DNA from: Hassallia byssoidea VB512170
Lineage (GTDB): Bacteria; Cyanobacteriota; Cyanobacteriia; Cyanobacteriales; Nostocaceae
Direction of reading: 5' to 3'
DNA length: 55,072 bases
NCBI RefSeq assembly: GCF_000817785.2
Contig: NZ_JTCM02000041.1
Span: 1-55,072, forward strand
The translations under genes and the position numbers were made by a program. Shown here piece after piece: positions 17,102 to 25,244 of the stretch. Below the pieces are notes generated by a model. That model saw nothing but the letters and a program-made list of their open reading frames with translations. It ran no database searches and was not told the origin of the DNA. The number at the start of each line of letters is the position of its first letter. The first letter of the stretch is position 1.

Positions 17102-17185
17102 TTGGGTGCTTTGGCTGTGGCTGGCATGTTTGACTTGCGTCAACGCAATAAATCATGCCTTACAGCTTTCAATTACCAGTTTTAG
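17102..17185 (+). pseudogene. Possible relic of a PEP-CTERM C-terminus
   Basis: In one + frame this reads LGALAVAGMFDLRQRNKS and a further ten residues before TAG. A hydrophobic Ala/Gly/Leu helix ending in Arg-rich residues is what follows the PEP motif in sorting tails such as that of the esterase at 11905 (LGALGAAGVLKQK). There is no start codon or PEP motif in frame upstream, so it would be a fragment. It starts 17 bp after the intact PEP-CTERM gene. Confidence 0.35.
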
Positions 17186-17388
17186 CTTTTTCATTTTATC
17201 TACAAGTGAGGCGACAATATTAAAATATATTAGTTACATGATTTTCTAATTAAGTTATCAGGGTATTGCATTTTTATTTTATTCAAACAAGTCGTTTTCC
17301 AATGTCTTTTAAATGAGTATAAGAAGTAATTATAGCAATTAATTACTCTCGTATACTCATTTTTTCTTGATAAGCAAATCAATTTTTA

Positions 17389-17414
17389 TCAGTCCCCAGT
17401 CCCCAGTCCCCAGT
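17389..17414. repeat. CAGTCCC tandem heptamer
   Basis: About three and a half copies of CAGTCCC, an STRR block immediately beyond the 3' end of the DUF456 gene. The remainder of 17186-17388 is AT-rich with no gene. Confidence 0.8.
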
Positions 17415-17420
17415 TGAATT

Positions 17421-17939
17421 CTACGCACCAAAGACCTGCGACCAAGTTGTGAATAAAAAAACGGCAACCGCAGCGATCGCTAATATTCCCTGAATCAAAT
17501 TTCCAATTAACGTTCCTGCTACAATCCCTATACCAGCTTTCACTGCTAATTTAAAGTTACGTTGGTATATATACTCACCGATAATTGCACCTAACAACGG
17601 TCCTAGTAATATCCCCAACAACGGACCTCCAAAAGGCAAAGTCGGCAATAATCCAAAAAATCCCAGCAATAAACCAACTACCGCGCCAATTTGTCCGTAT
17701 TTACTAGCACCTGCTTGCTTCGCACCTAAATAGCCTCCTAAAAAATCTACTCCAATACTTAAAATCAAAACAAAAACTGTGACAATTAGTGGTATCTTAA
17801 TAGCTGCAAACGAACCACTAACAAATCCCCAAATAATAATCGAAATTAAAATTAAACTAGTTCCGGGAATTGCCGGAACCACAGCGCCTATGACACCGAA
17901 AATCATCACCGCAACCAATAGCCAATAAATAATTTGCAT
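17421..17939 (-). CDS. DUF456 integral membrane protein
   Basis: 172 aa, almost wholly hydrophobic, with five or six predicted membrane helices rich in Gly and small residues. Recognisable DUF456 features are the early GAVVPAIPGTSLILI, DFLGGYLGAKQAGASKYGQIGA in the middle, and GGPLLGILLGPLLGAIIGEYI. The role of this family is not established; its Gly-zipper look is seen in small membrane proteins of many bacteria. It is transcribed alone, convergent with the PEP-CTERM gene. Confidence 0.88.
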   Translation of the reverse strand: MQIIYWLLVAVMIFGVIGAVVPAIPGTSLILISIIIWGFVSGSFAAIKIPLIVTVFVLILSIGVDFLGGYLGAKQAGASKYGQIGAVVGLLLGFFGLLPTLPFGGPLLGILLGPLLGAIIGEYIYQRNFKLAVKAGIGIVAGTLIGNLIQGILAIAAVAVFLFTTWSQVFGA

Positions 17940-18195
17940 AAAGTTTTCAACTTCCGAGTTAGCGAGCGGATTTATAAAGTAAATTTACCGCATTTTTTGA
18001 TTTTTTAAAAAAGACGATAATAGCCGCCGAGACTTTTAAATTGAACCAAATTAGAATTTTCCACCTCAATCTGGTATAATATGACTGCGATCGCTCTTAC
18101 TCATCTTGCTAATTGCCAGTTGTAAAAACTAATACCATTTCATTTTCAGGTTGCTATACATGGGCAGCAGGGGGTTTCACAAACGATAGACAAAA

Positions 18196-19125
18196 ATGGA
18201 CAGCCTGAACTTCCCAAACACTCTTGCTGAAAGCTCAAAATCCATGACGAGAAAAATATTAACTGGACTGAGATCGCAAACCTATGAACACCCCTTTGAT
18301 CGCAAAGCCTTGGCTTCTTTAAAAAGTATGCCTGGTGTCTCTCTGCTGCTCAAAAAAATTAACGAGTACGGCATTGACCGCTTACTTAGGCTGCAATGTC
18401 TTGGCAGTGAAATAAGAATCACACCCCGTAATTTTCCCCATTTGCATCAGTCACTTGTAGAAACTTGCCAAATTATTGATGTTGCTCTACTTCCTGAGCT
18501 GTATCTGTTTCGAGGCACAGGTCACATTCAAACCTACATTGTTGGAGTGGAAAAACCGATTATCGGTATCAATATAGATGCAATGGAGTGGCTTAATGAG
18601 GATGAGTTGCTTTACATTTTGGGACACGAAGTCGCTCGCATCAAAAGTCAGCATATGGTTTATCACCAAATGGCAATTGTTATGCCAAGTTTGAAAAATT
18701 TGTTAAGCAGTACCACATTAGGGGTTGGGGGCTTGGTAGCTAGTGGAATGGAACTGGCTTTGTATAATTGGCGAATGATGGCTAAGTTTACTGCCGATCG
18801 CGCTGGTTTGCTTGCTTGTCAGGATATTGAGGTGGCAACCACTGCACTGATGAAACTTGCGGGTTTGCCTTCGGAATACTTGAGTGCTACTGTAATCGAA
18901 GAGTTCCTCGCCCAAGCTCGCGAGTTTGCGTCCACTAGCTTTGATAGTGTGGATCAGGTAACAAAAATATTAAGCTATTCAGAAAACGGGCTTTCCTGGG
19001 TAGTTATGCGGACTGGCGAATTATTGAAATGGGTAGATTCCGGTGAATATGATAATTTAATTCAACAGAAAAGTTTAAAGACACCAGAAGAAATCGAAGG
19101 GTGGAATTTTTTGACTTCTTGGTGA
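18196..19125 (+). CDS. M48-type (HtpX/YggG-like) protein with degenerate zinc site
   Basis: 309 aa. The fold markers of M48 metallopeptidases are present: a hydrophobic helix before the active site (EDELLYILGHEVARIKSQH) and the later FTADRAGLLAC block. The zinc motif HExxH reads HEVAR, with Arg148 (CGC) in place of the second His. The expected third ligand Glu before xxADRAG is Lys197 (AAG). Each change is one transition from the canonical codon. It is therefore probably inactive as a protease, unless another site has evolved. No signal peptide; amphipathic helices could associate with membrane. The open frame is full length with no stop, so this looks like a maintained pseudo-enzyme rather than a wreck. 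Confidence 0.8.
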   Translation: MDSLNFPNTLAESSKSMTRKILTGLRSQTYEHPFDRKALASLKSMPGVSLLLKKINEYGIDRLLRLQCLGSEIRITPRNFPHLHQSLVETCQIIDVALLPELYLFRGTGHIQTYIVGVEKPIIGINIDAMEWLNEDELLYILGHEVARIKSQHMVYHQMAIVMPSLKNLLSSTTLGVGGLVASGMELALYNWRMMAKFTADRAGLLACQDIEVATTALMKLAGLPSEYLSATVIEEFLAQAREFASTSFDSVDQVTKILSYSENGLSWVVMRTGELLKWVDSGEYDNLIQQKSLKTPEEIEGWNFLTSW

Positions 19126-19133
19126 CTTCCAAT

Positions 19134-19775
19134 TTATAAATTAGAGCTTATTGTAACAGCTAATTTGTCAGCAATACCGGCAATCCATTTTTCATCTTGT
19201 TTGGTATAACTGCGAGGAGCATTTGCTGCTAAAATCAAAACTCCTTGATTGCCGATTGGTTGACAAATTACACCTTGAGTGTTTTCTGGCAAATAATCAA
19301 ATTCAATTTTTCCTGGGTATACTTTTAAAGCAACTAGATAAATTGCTTTTTGCGTTTCTAGCACCCGTTTTAAAATTGGTCCTAGTGTAACTGACGATTT
19401 AGTAGCGAGAATGCCGCGACGCAACAAAACTTTACCTTGATAAAAAACTATAAGCGATCGCGTGACTGTATTAGTCAACAATAAATGAGATGCCCAAGCT
19501 AATTCGGTTTTGACAGCTTCAGGTAAATCGGGCGCAAGTATAAAACCTGATTCGCCGATTAATTCTACAGTATCAGGCGATCGCGGCTGTACCTGCTGCC
19601 AAATTAAACCCGTTAAAATCAAAACCGCACTCAAAATCACACCCAGCACATCCCCACGCGATTGAGACTGAGTTAGTTCTGGCGTCAACAAACGGTTAAT
19701 CAACAAAAGTACAGCGCCTAATCCACCAACAACGATGGGTAGACGCCGCAGAACTCGATTCGGATCGGTAGTCAT
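19134..19775 (-). CDS. Cofactor assembly of complex C subunit B (CCB-type) protein
   Basis: 213 aa. Two N-terminal membrane helices (about 12-27 and 43-60: LPIVVGGLGAVLLLINRLL, LGVILSAVLILTGLIW) are followed by a soluble domain with ESGFILAPDLPEAVK, TNTVTRSLIVFYQGKVLLRRG and GVICQPIGNQGVLILAA. This fits the CCB2/CCB4 (DUF2930) family, which in chloroplasts and cyanobacteria helps attach haem c(i) covalently to cytochrome b6. It acts in the thylakoid membrane. It is convergent with the M48-like gene, with an 8-bp gap, and is separated from rpaB upstream by C-rich repeats. Confidence 0.8.
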   Translation of the reverse strand: MTTDPNRVLRRLPIVVGGLGAVLLLINRLLTPELTQSQSRGDVLGVILSAVLILTGLIWQQVQPRSPDTVELIGESGFILAPDLPEAVKTELAWASHLLLTNTVTRSLIVFYQGKVLLRRGILATKSSVTLGPILKRVLETQKAIYLVALKVYPGKIEFDYLPENTQGVICQPIGNQGVLILAANAPRSYTKQDEKWIAGIADKLAVTISSNL

Positions 19776-19825
19776 TGGTCAAAAAGTCAAAAAGTCAACA
19801 GTCACGCATTCAAAAGTTAGCTTCC

Positions 19826-19924
19826 TTGTCCCCTTGTCCCCTTGTCCCCTTGTCCCCTTGTCCCCTTGTCCCCCTGTCCCCCTGTCCCCCCATCCCCCAT
19901 CCCCCCATCCCCCCATCCCCCCAT
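19826..19924. repeat. CCCCTTGTC and CCCCCATC tandem repeats
   Basis: About 100 bp: CCCCTTGTC units, then CCCCCTGTC, then CCCCCATC units. It fills the gap between rpaB and the CCB-type gene, both on the minus strand. Low-complexity frames across it are artefacts. Confidence 0.9.
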
Positions 19925-19925
19925 C

Positions 19926-20654
19926 TCACTCCTCTCCCGGTTCAATTATCCGTTGAAACAAATAACCAGTACCTCGTGCGGTGAGAATCAACTCTGGATT
20001 ACTGGGGTCATCTTCCAATTTTGCCCGCAAACGGGATATATGCACATCAACCACACGCGTATCTACATGGCGTTCTGGTGTGTATCCCCACACTTCCTGT
20101 AAAATTTCTGAACGAGAAAAAGCTTCTCCAGAGCGACTGACTAACAACTCCAGCAAGCTAAACTCCATACCTGTCAAGCGAATGCGCTCATCACCCTTGT
20201 ATACTTGTCGCTTGTTGGTATCGATTCTGATATTGGCAACATGTATCACCCCAGAACTGGGAATTCCCGAAGCACCTGTTTTGTCTACTCGTCGCAGCAC
20301 TGAGCGAATGCGAGCTTCTAGTTCTTTGGGGGAAAATGGTTTAACTACATAGTCGTCTGCACCCAACTCTAACCCGGTGATGCGATCGGCGACATCACCC
20401 AAAGCTGTTAGCATAATAATGGGTACATCAGATTCTTTACGTAATTCTTGACATACACCGTAGCCATCCAGCTTTGGCATCATCACATCCAAAACAACCA
20501 AGTCAGGTTCTGCTTTGCGAAAAGTATCCAAAGCTTCTTCACCGTCGCCTGCTGTCACCACATCGTAGCCAATCATCGAAAGGCGCGTTTCCAAAATTCG
20601 GCGAATACTAGCTTCATCGTCTACTACTAGAATTTTTTCTTTATGACTTTCCAA
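19926..20654 (-). CDS. rpaB: Response regulator RpaB (OmpR family, Ycf27)
   Basis: 242 aa. Receiver domain (residues about 7-120) has the acidic pair DDE, phospho-acceptor Asp in LVVLDVMMPKLDGYG, the Thr in MLTALGD and Lys in VVKPFSPKELEARI. The C-terminal winged-helix DNA-binding domain (about 140-235) ends with HVDTRVVDVHISRLRAKLEDD and GTGYLF. The sequence is very close to cyanobacterial RpaB, the essential regulator of high-light, redox and photosystem genes that binds HLR1 sites and works with NblS/Hik33. The start is TTG (LES...), with AAGGAG upstream, matching the conserved N-terminus. Divergent from radA across 168 bp. Confidence 0.93.
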   Translation of the reverse strand: MESHKEKILVVDDEASIRRILETRLSMIGYDVVTAGDGEEALDTFRKAEPDLVVLDVMMPKLDGYGVCQELRKESDVPIIMLTALGDVADRITGLELGADDYVVKPFSPKELEARIRSVLRRVDKTGASGIPSSGVIHVANIRIDTNKRQVYKGDERIRLTGMEFSLLELLVSRSGEAFSRSEILQEVWGYTPERHVDTRVVDVHISRLRAKLEDDPSNPELILTARGTGYLFQRIIEPGEE

Positions 20655-20822
20655 GTTTCTCGACGCTCCTTAACTAAAATTTTTCAGATTAATTTTTAAT
20701 ACCATAATATTAAGATATCATTCTATGAATTCATTGGGAAAAAGCTGTAACTACTACTTTTCTGGGACTTTAATCGGGTAAAAAATTAATAAATAATTAA
20801 GATTAATTAATAATATATAAGA

Positions 20823-22358
20823 ATGCCTAAGCCAAAAACCTTTTTTGTTTGTAACGAATGTGGGTCAGAATCACCTCAGTGGTTTGGTAAGTGTCCAGCT
20901 TGCGGTACTTACAACTCTTTGGAGGAGGAGATTATTAAACAATCTTCGGTGGATGTGCCCAGTCGTGGGGGAGTCAGTGGTTGGCAAGCCAGTCAGAACA
21001 ATGGTAAGTCTGGTGTTAAAACACCAAAAGCACGAGCATCTTTAACTTTTAACCAAATTAGCGATCGCCAAGTAATGCGCTGGGAATCTGGCTACGGAGA
21101 ACTAGATCGAGTGCTTGGTGGTGGTGTAGTTCCCGGTTCTATGGTGTTAATTGGCGGCGATCCGGGCATCGGTAAATCTACGTTACTGCTGCAAGTATCA
21201 AATGCCTTAGCACAAAGATATCGCATTCTCTACATTTCTGGGGAAGAATCAGGACAGCAGATTAAATTGAGAGCTTCTCGCTTAGGTGTATCAAAAGACC
21301 AAAGTGAATTAGGCGAGGAAAATGGCAAAGTAGTATTAGTAGAAGAAGCACCACAACCAAAAAATTCCGAAAGTATCGGTGCAGATTTATATGTATTGCC
21401 AGAAACAGATTTAGAAGAAATTTTACGCGAGATAGACTCGCTAAAACCGAATGTGGCAGTAATTGATAGTATTCAAACAGTATTTGTTCCCGCGTTAACT
21501 TCAGCACCGGGTTCGGTAGCGCAAGTACGGGAATGTACTGCCGCGTTGATGAAAGTGGCGAAACACGAAGATATTACCATGTTAATTGTCGGACACGTCA
21601 CCAAAGAAGGAGCGATCGCAGGTCCGAAAGTATTAGAACACTTAGTAGATACAGTATTGTACTTTGAAGGCGATCGCTTTGCCTCCCATCGATTATTAAG
21701 AACAGTCAAAAACCGCTTTGGTGCAACTCACGAAATCGGTATCTTTGAAATGGTGTCACAAGGGTTGCGGGAAGTTGCCAACCCTTCGGAATTATTTTTA
21801 GGAAATCGCGACGATCCCGCACCGGGTACAGCAATTGTCGTTGCTTGCGAAGGAACTCGCCCGATTGTGGTAGAATTACAAGCTTTGGTAAGTCCTACTA
21901 GCTATTCTTCACCGCGTCGTTCCACCACCGGGGTAGATTACAATCGCTTAGTGCAAATACTTGCGGTGTTAGAAAAACGGGTGGGGATTCCCATGTCGAA
22001 GTTGGATTCTTACGTCGCTTCTGCCGGTGGGTTGAATGTCGAAGAACCGGCGGTAGATTTGGGAGTAGCGATCGCTATTGTTGCCAGTTTCCGCGATCGC
22101 ATTGTCGATCCAGGTACAGTGTTGATTGGGGAAGTAGGTTTAGGGGGACAAGTGCGTTCAGTTTCACAAATGGAACTGCGTTTAAAAGAAGCTGCTAAAT
22201 TGGGGTTTAAAAGAGCGATCGTTCCCAAAGGGCAAAAATTCCCCGAGCTGGATATTGAAATTTTACCAGTTGCCAAGGTAATAGATGCAATTATTGCCGC
22301 CATTCCCCAACAAGGGCTGACGGAAGAAGATTTGATGCCGGACGAGGATGAGGATTGA
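20823..22358 (+). CDS. radA: DNA repair protein RadA
   Basis: 511 aa. N-terminal zinc finger CNECG...CPACG, RecA-like ATPase with Walker A GGDPGIGKST, the RadA signature KNRFG, and a C-terminal Lon-protease-like domain (SAGGLNVEEPAVDLGVAIAI) without peptidase function. RadA is a hexameric branch-migration helicase in recombination and repair. An insert of about 35 residues after the RLGV block (SELGEENGKVVLVEEAPQPKN) is longer than in E. coli. The acidic tail ends MPDEDED. A collapsed partial copy of this gene is at 28427-28501. A 21-bp repeat array begins 23 bp behind the stop. Confidence 0.96.
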   Translation: MPKPKTFFVCNECGSESPQWFGKCPACGTYNSLEEEIIKQSSVDVPSRGGVSGWQASQNNGKSGVKTPKARASLTFNQISDRQVMRWESGYGELDRVLGGGVVPGSMVLIGGDPGIGKSTLLLQVSNALAQRYRILYISGEESGQQIKLRASRLGVSKDQSELGEENGKVVLVEEAPQPKNSESIGADLYVLPETDLEEILREIDSLKPNVAVIDSIQTVFVPALTSAPGSVAQVRECTAALMKVAKHEDITMLIVGHVTKEGAIAGPKVLEHLVDTVLYFEGDRFASHRLLRTVKNRFGATHEIGIFEMVSQGLREVANPSELFLGNRDDPAPGTAIVVACEGTRPIVVELQALVSPTSYSSPRRSTTGVDYNRLVQILAVLEKRVGIPMSKLDSYVASAGGLNVEEPAVDLGVAIAIVASFRDRIVDPGTVLIGEVGLGGQVRSVSQMELRLKEAAKLGFKRAIVPKGQKFPELDIEILPVAKVIDAIIAAIPQQGLTEEDLMPDEDED

Positions 22359-22381
22359 CCTGCGGCGGGCTACGTCAACGC

Positions 22382-22633
22382 AAAAGTTATTTTGGCGAAC
22401 TCAAAAGCTATTTTGGCGATCGCAAAAGCTATTTTGGCGATCGCAAAAGCTATTTTGGCGAACTCAAAAGCTATTTTGGCGAACTCAAAAGCTATTTTGG
22501 CGAACTCAAAAGCTATTTTGGCGATCGCAAAAGCTATTTCGGCGAACTCAAAAGCTATTTTGGCGATCGCAAAAGCTATTTTGGCGAACTCAAAAGCTAT
22601 TTTGGCGAACTCAAAAGTTATTTTGGCGTGTCC
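22382..22633. repeat. 21-bp HIP1-type repeat array, 12 units
   Basis: Twelve 21-bp units without spacers: AAAAGCTATTTTGGCG followed by either AACTC or ATCGC. In order the endings are A G G A A A G A G A A, with a diverged last unit (A = GAACTC, G = GATCGC). The G form restores the HIP1 octamer across the junction. Because 21 is a multiple of three and the unit lacks stops, three forward frames and one reverse frame stay open; none has a credible start signal. Two related arrays are at 47833-48336 and 49301-49636. Confidence 0.92.
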
Positions 22634-22683
22634 ATAACGCACCCCAAGAAATTACTAGAAGACTTGAAACCTATGCTGGTCAT

Positions 22684-22731
22684 ACTTGTGTGTACACCGT
22701 AGCCTTTCTAAGGGGGGATTAAGGGGGGTTT
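22684..22731. repeat. Solo end of the MITE-like element found at 52511-52754
   Basis: ACTTGTGTGTACACCGTAGCC (22684-22704) plus TT is identical to the reverse complement of 52524-52546, the inner part of one terminal repeat of that element. Here it runs into CTAAGGGGGGATTAAGGGGGG. Only one end is present. The rest of 22634-22838 holds no gene. Confidence 0.7.
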
Positions 22732-22838
22732 TTTACATTCGTCGAACTCACGTTAATTTAATACATCAAACTAGAGATAATGAAATTGACACAGCGATGC
22801 GCGGTGTGGCTGTGAAGTTTTCATTTTGTTAAAAAACT

Positions 22839-23732
22839 ATGCTTTCGCGCCGTTTTCTGCTATTACAGATAGTGCTAATTCTGCTACTTACGGTAGGATG
22901 TGGTTTAGAACAAGAAACTGACACTCCCAAAAAACTGACCATTGGCGTGGTCAGCTATGAACAAGGAACGGTTTCTCTAGACAAGTACAATCGCTTCAAA
23001 GAGTATATAGCACAAAAAACTCATTCACTTGTAGAGCTAGAACCTGCATACAACGAATTGCAGGCAATTGAGCAAATTCAACGCAAACAGTGGGATATTG
23101 TATTTGCCCCTCCTGGTTTAGTAGCGATCGCAATCAACAAAGAACTTTACATTCCTTTATTTTCAATGGGGGGAGTCAGTAGCCGACAACGTTCCTTACT
23201 CGTAGTCTTAGATGATAAACCAATTCAAAAGATAGGCGACTTAGCTTATAAGACCATCGCCTTAGGGCAAAAAGGTTCCGCAGCTGGTTACTACGTTCCT
23301 TTGTATGACCTTTATGGTTTAACCCTCGCGCAAATCCGTTTTGCCCCTACTCCGAAAACAATACTACAATGGCTTAGTGAAGGCAGCGTTGATGCTGGTG
23401 CTTTATCAGAAATCGATTTCGAGCTTTATCGCCATCAATTTCCCACAATAAAATTTAGAATTTTACACACAAGTAGATGGATTCCTTCAGGTGTTGTGCT
23501 GTTAGGATCAACTGTAGAACGTAATTTACAACAGCAAATTCAAAAAGCGATGAGTGAAGCACCAGCAGATATTACAGCAGATGCTGGTTATGTTCCTACT
23601 GCTAAAATACCTAACTACCAGCAGTTCATTAAATTAGTTGAAAAAGTTATACCACTCGAAGAGCGAGTCAAGCAAACACCCGCAGTTCTACGCTTTGAAG
23701 AACAATCTGAAAAATCAAAGGTTAGTCAGTAA
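22839..23732 (+). CDS. PhnD-like phosphate/phosphonate-type substrate-binding lipoprotein
   Basis: 297 aa. Lipoprotein signal with lipobox LTVGC (Cys21). The mature part is a PhnD-type periplasmic binding protein: LTIGVVSYEQG start, then NELQAIEQIQRKQWDIVFAPPGLVA, ALGQKGSAAGYYVPLYDLYG and GSVDAGALSEIDFE, matching the two-lobed family that binds phosphonate, phosphite or other anions. No ABC permease or ATPase follows. Instead a Ser/Thr kinase gene comes 233 bp downstream, so a sensory rather than transport role is plausible. That role is inference; the fold call is firmer. Confidence 0.87.
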   Translation: MLSRRFLLLQIVLILLLTVGCGLEQETDTPKKLTIGVVSYEQGTVSLDKYNRFKEYIAQKTHSLVELEPAYNELQAIEQIQRKQWDIVFAPPGLVAIAINKELYIPLFSMGGVSSRQRSLLVVLDDKPIQKIGDLAYKTIALGQKGSAAGYYVPLYDLYGLTLAQIRFAPTPKTILQWLSEGSVDAGALSEIDFELYRHQFPTIKFRILHTSRWIPSGVVLLGSTVERNLQQQIQKAMSEAPADITADAGYVPTAKIPNYQQFIKLVEKVIPLEERVKQTPAVLRFEEQSEKSKVSQ

Positions 23733-23811
23733 TCAAGTCAACTAAGAAGTGCGTCATAAAAATTAACAATTTATTTGCATTTTTCCTCAAAATTATTTTG
23801 ATACATATTTA

Positions 23812-23888
23812 GTAGGGTGTGTTGCCGCGCAGCGCAACGCACCGTCAACAATTCAAGATGCCGTACCCTCAGCAGTAACACACCCTAC
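23812..23888. repeat. REP-like long palindrome (GTAGGGTGTGTT...AACACACCCTAC)
   Basis: Terminal 12-bp inverted repeats at 23812-23823 and 23877-23888 with an inner GCCGCGCAGCGCAACGC segment. It belongs to the same GTAGGGTG(C/T)G family as 4630-4665. It lies between the PhnD-like gene and the next kinase gene. Confidence 0.75.
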
Positions 23889-23965
23889 GGACTTTCCTTT
23901 TGCCTGACTTAAACAACAAATATTTATATATCTACTTTCCCAAAAATCGCTAGGAGTGTGATGAG

Positions 23966-25186
23966 ATGACACAATCTCCTTTAACAAAACCAGAAATAAG
24001 TTCTGGAACTCTAATTGATAACCGCTATACCATCCAAAAACTTCTTGGACAAGGGGGATTAGGACGAACGTACTTAGCGTTTGATACTCGTCGCTTTAAC
24101 GAACCTTGTGTGCTGAAAGAATTTGCACCCATTGGTACAGGAGAGAATGGGCTAGAAAAATGTCGCGATTTATTTAAAAGAGAGGCAAAAATTCTTCATC
24201 AGCTACAACACCCTCAAATCCCTCGATTCTTGGCTTGTTTTGAAGGAGATGGGCGGCTGTTTTTGGTACAAGAATATATTGAGGGTCAAACATATTCAAA
24301 CCTGTTGCAAAAACTTCAAAAACAGGGACAAAATTTTTCCGAAGACGAGGTTATAAACTGGTTAAAAAACCTCTTGCTTGTTTTGGAATATATTCACGAA
24401 CATAACATTATCCATCGAGATATTTCTCCTGACAACGTTATGTTAGCTGACAAGAAAAATCTGCCAGTGCTAATTGATTTCGGCGTCGGAAAGCAAATTG
24501 CTGCGGAACTGAACGATACTAGAAATTCAGACCAGGCGACCTTTGTTGGTAAAATGTCTCTTGTAGGAAAAGTCGGATATGCTCCCCGCGAACAAATTAG
24601 CTTGGGGTTGTGTTCTCCCAGTAGCGACCTTTATGCTTTGGGAGTAACAGCTGTTGTACTGCTAACAGGTAGAGATCCATCTCTACTAATGGATCGGTAT
24701 TCTCTAGAATGGAAATGGCGTCTCTACAGCCACGTCAGCGATGCTTTTGCTCAAGTACTTGATAAGATGTTGGCAGATACGCCTCAGAAGCGATACCAAA
24801 GAGCAAAGGAAGTTCTCACCGATTTGCAGTCTTTAAAACCTGAAGAGTTACAAGGAACGATGAATAATTTACCTTCTGAGGTATTTGTTACTGAACTTTA
24901 CTCTTCTGAGTTAAAAACCCCAGATACCGTCAGCCAATTTAATATGCCTATTACTCCACAAGTTTCCCCAATTCGACCAGTAAACTCACTCAAACCTGCA
25001 TTCATTAGGCGTTGTCAGCAACAGCTAGCTTACCACATCGGACCAATAGCAAGTTTGATTATAGAAGAGACATTAGCTGAAAATCCTGATATTTCGCCCG
25101 ATGAATTTGTGAAATTATTAGCTCAAGAAATTCCTGATTTGCAGGCAGCATTTGAATTTAAACAATCATTTTGTTTGGATTATTAA
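23966..25186 (+). CDS. Ser/Thr protein kinase with C-terminal helical module
   Basis: 406 aa; Shine-Dalgarno-like TAGGAG precedes the ATG. Kinase domain about 20-290: LLGQGGLGRTYL, Lys51 in CVLKEF, HRDISPDN, DFGVG. The usual Lys two positions after the catalytic Asp (HRDxK) is Ser154, a variant met in a subset of bacterial kinases. The C-terminal 65 residues (AFIRRCQQQLAYHIGPIASLIIEETL ... FVKLLAQEIPD, quoted in part) form a helical module with the IGPIA motif, also found at the end of other bacterial signalling proteins. No membrane helix. It follows the PhnD-like lipoprotein and precedes a haem sensor on the other strand. Confidence 0.88.
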   Translation: MTQSPLTKPEISSGTLIDNRYTIQKLLGQGGLGRTYLAFDTRRFNEPCVLKEFAPIGTGENGLEKCRDLFKREAKILHQLQHPQIPRFLACFEGDGRLFLVQEYIEGQTYSNLLQKLQKQGQNFSEDEVINWLKNLLLVLEYIHEHNIIHRDISPDNVMLADKKNLPVLIDFGVGKQIAAELNDTRNSDQATFVGKMSLVGKVGYAPREQISLGLCSPSSDLYALGVTAVVLLTGRDPSLLMDRYSLEWKWRLYSHVSDAFAQVLDKMLADTPQKRYQRAKEVLTDLQSLKPEELQGTMNNLPSEVFVTELYSSELKTPDTVSQFNMPITPQVSPIRPVNSLKPAFIRRCQQQLAYHIGPIASLIIEETLAENPDISPDEFVKLLAQEIPDLQAAFEFKQSFCLDY

Positions 25187-25244
25187 TAATCAATGAAAAA
25201 ACAGTTTAAACACTAAAAATCAGAAATTTTTTCGGGTTGCTATA

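Noticed and set aside
22348-22722. QKLFWR, KSYFGEL and KAILAI repeat frames over the 21-bp array
   Set aside because: Three forward frames and one reverse frame are open at once, as expected for a 21-bp unit without stops, so openness is not evidence of coding.
22839-23732. PhnD-like protein as part of a phosphonate ABC transporter
   Set aside because: No permease or ATPase gene on either side.
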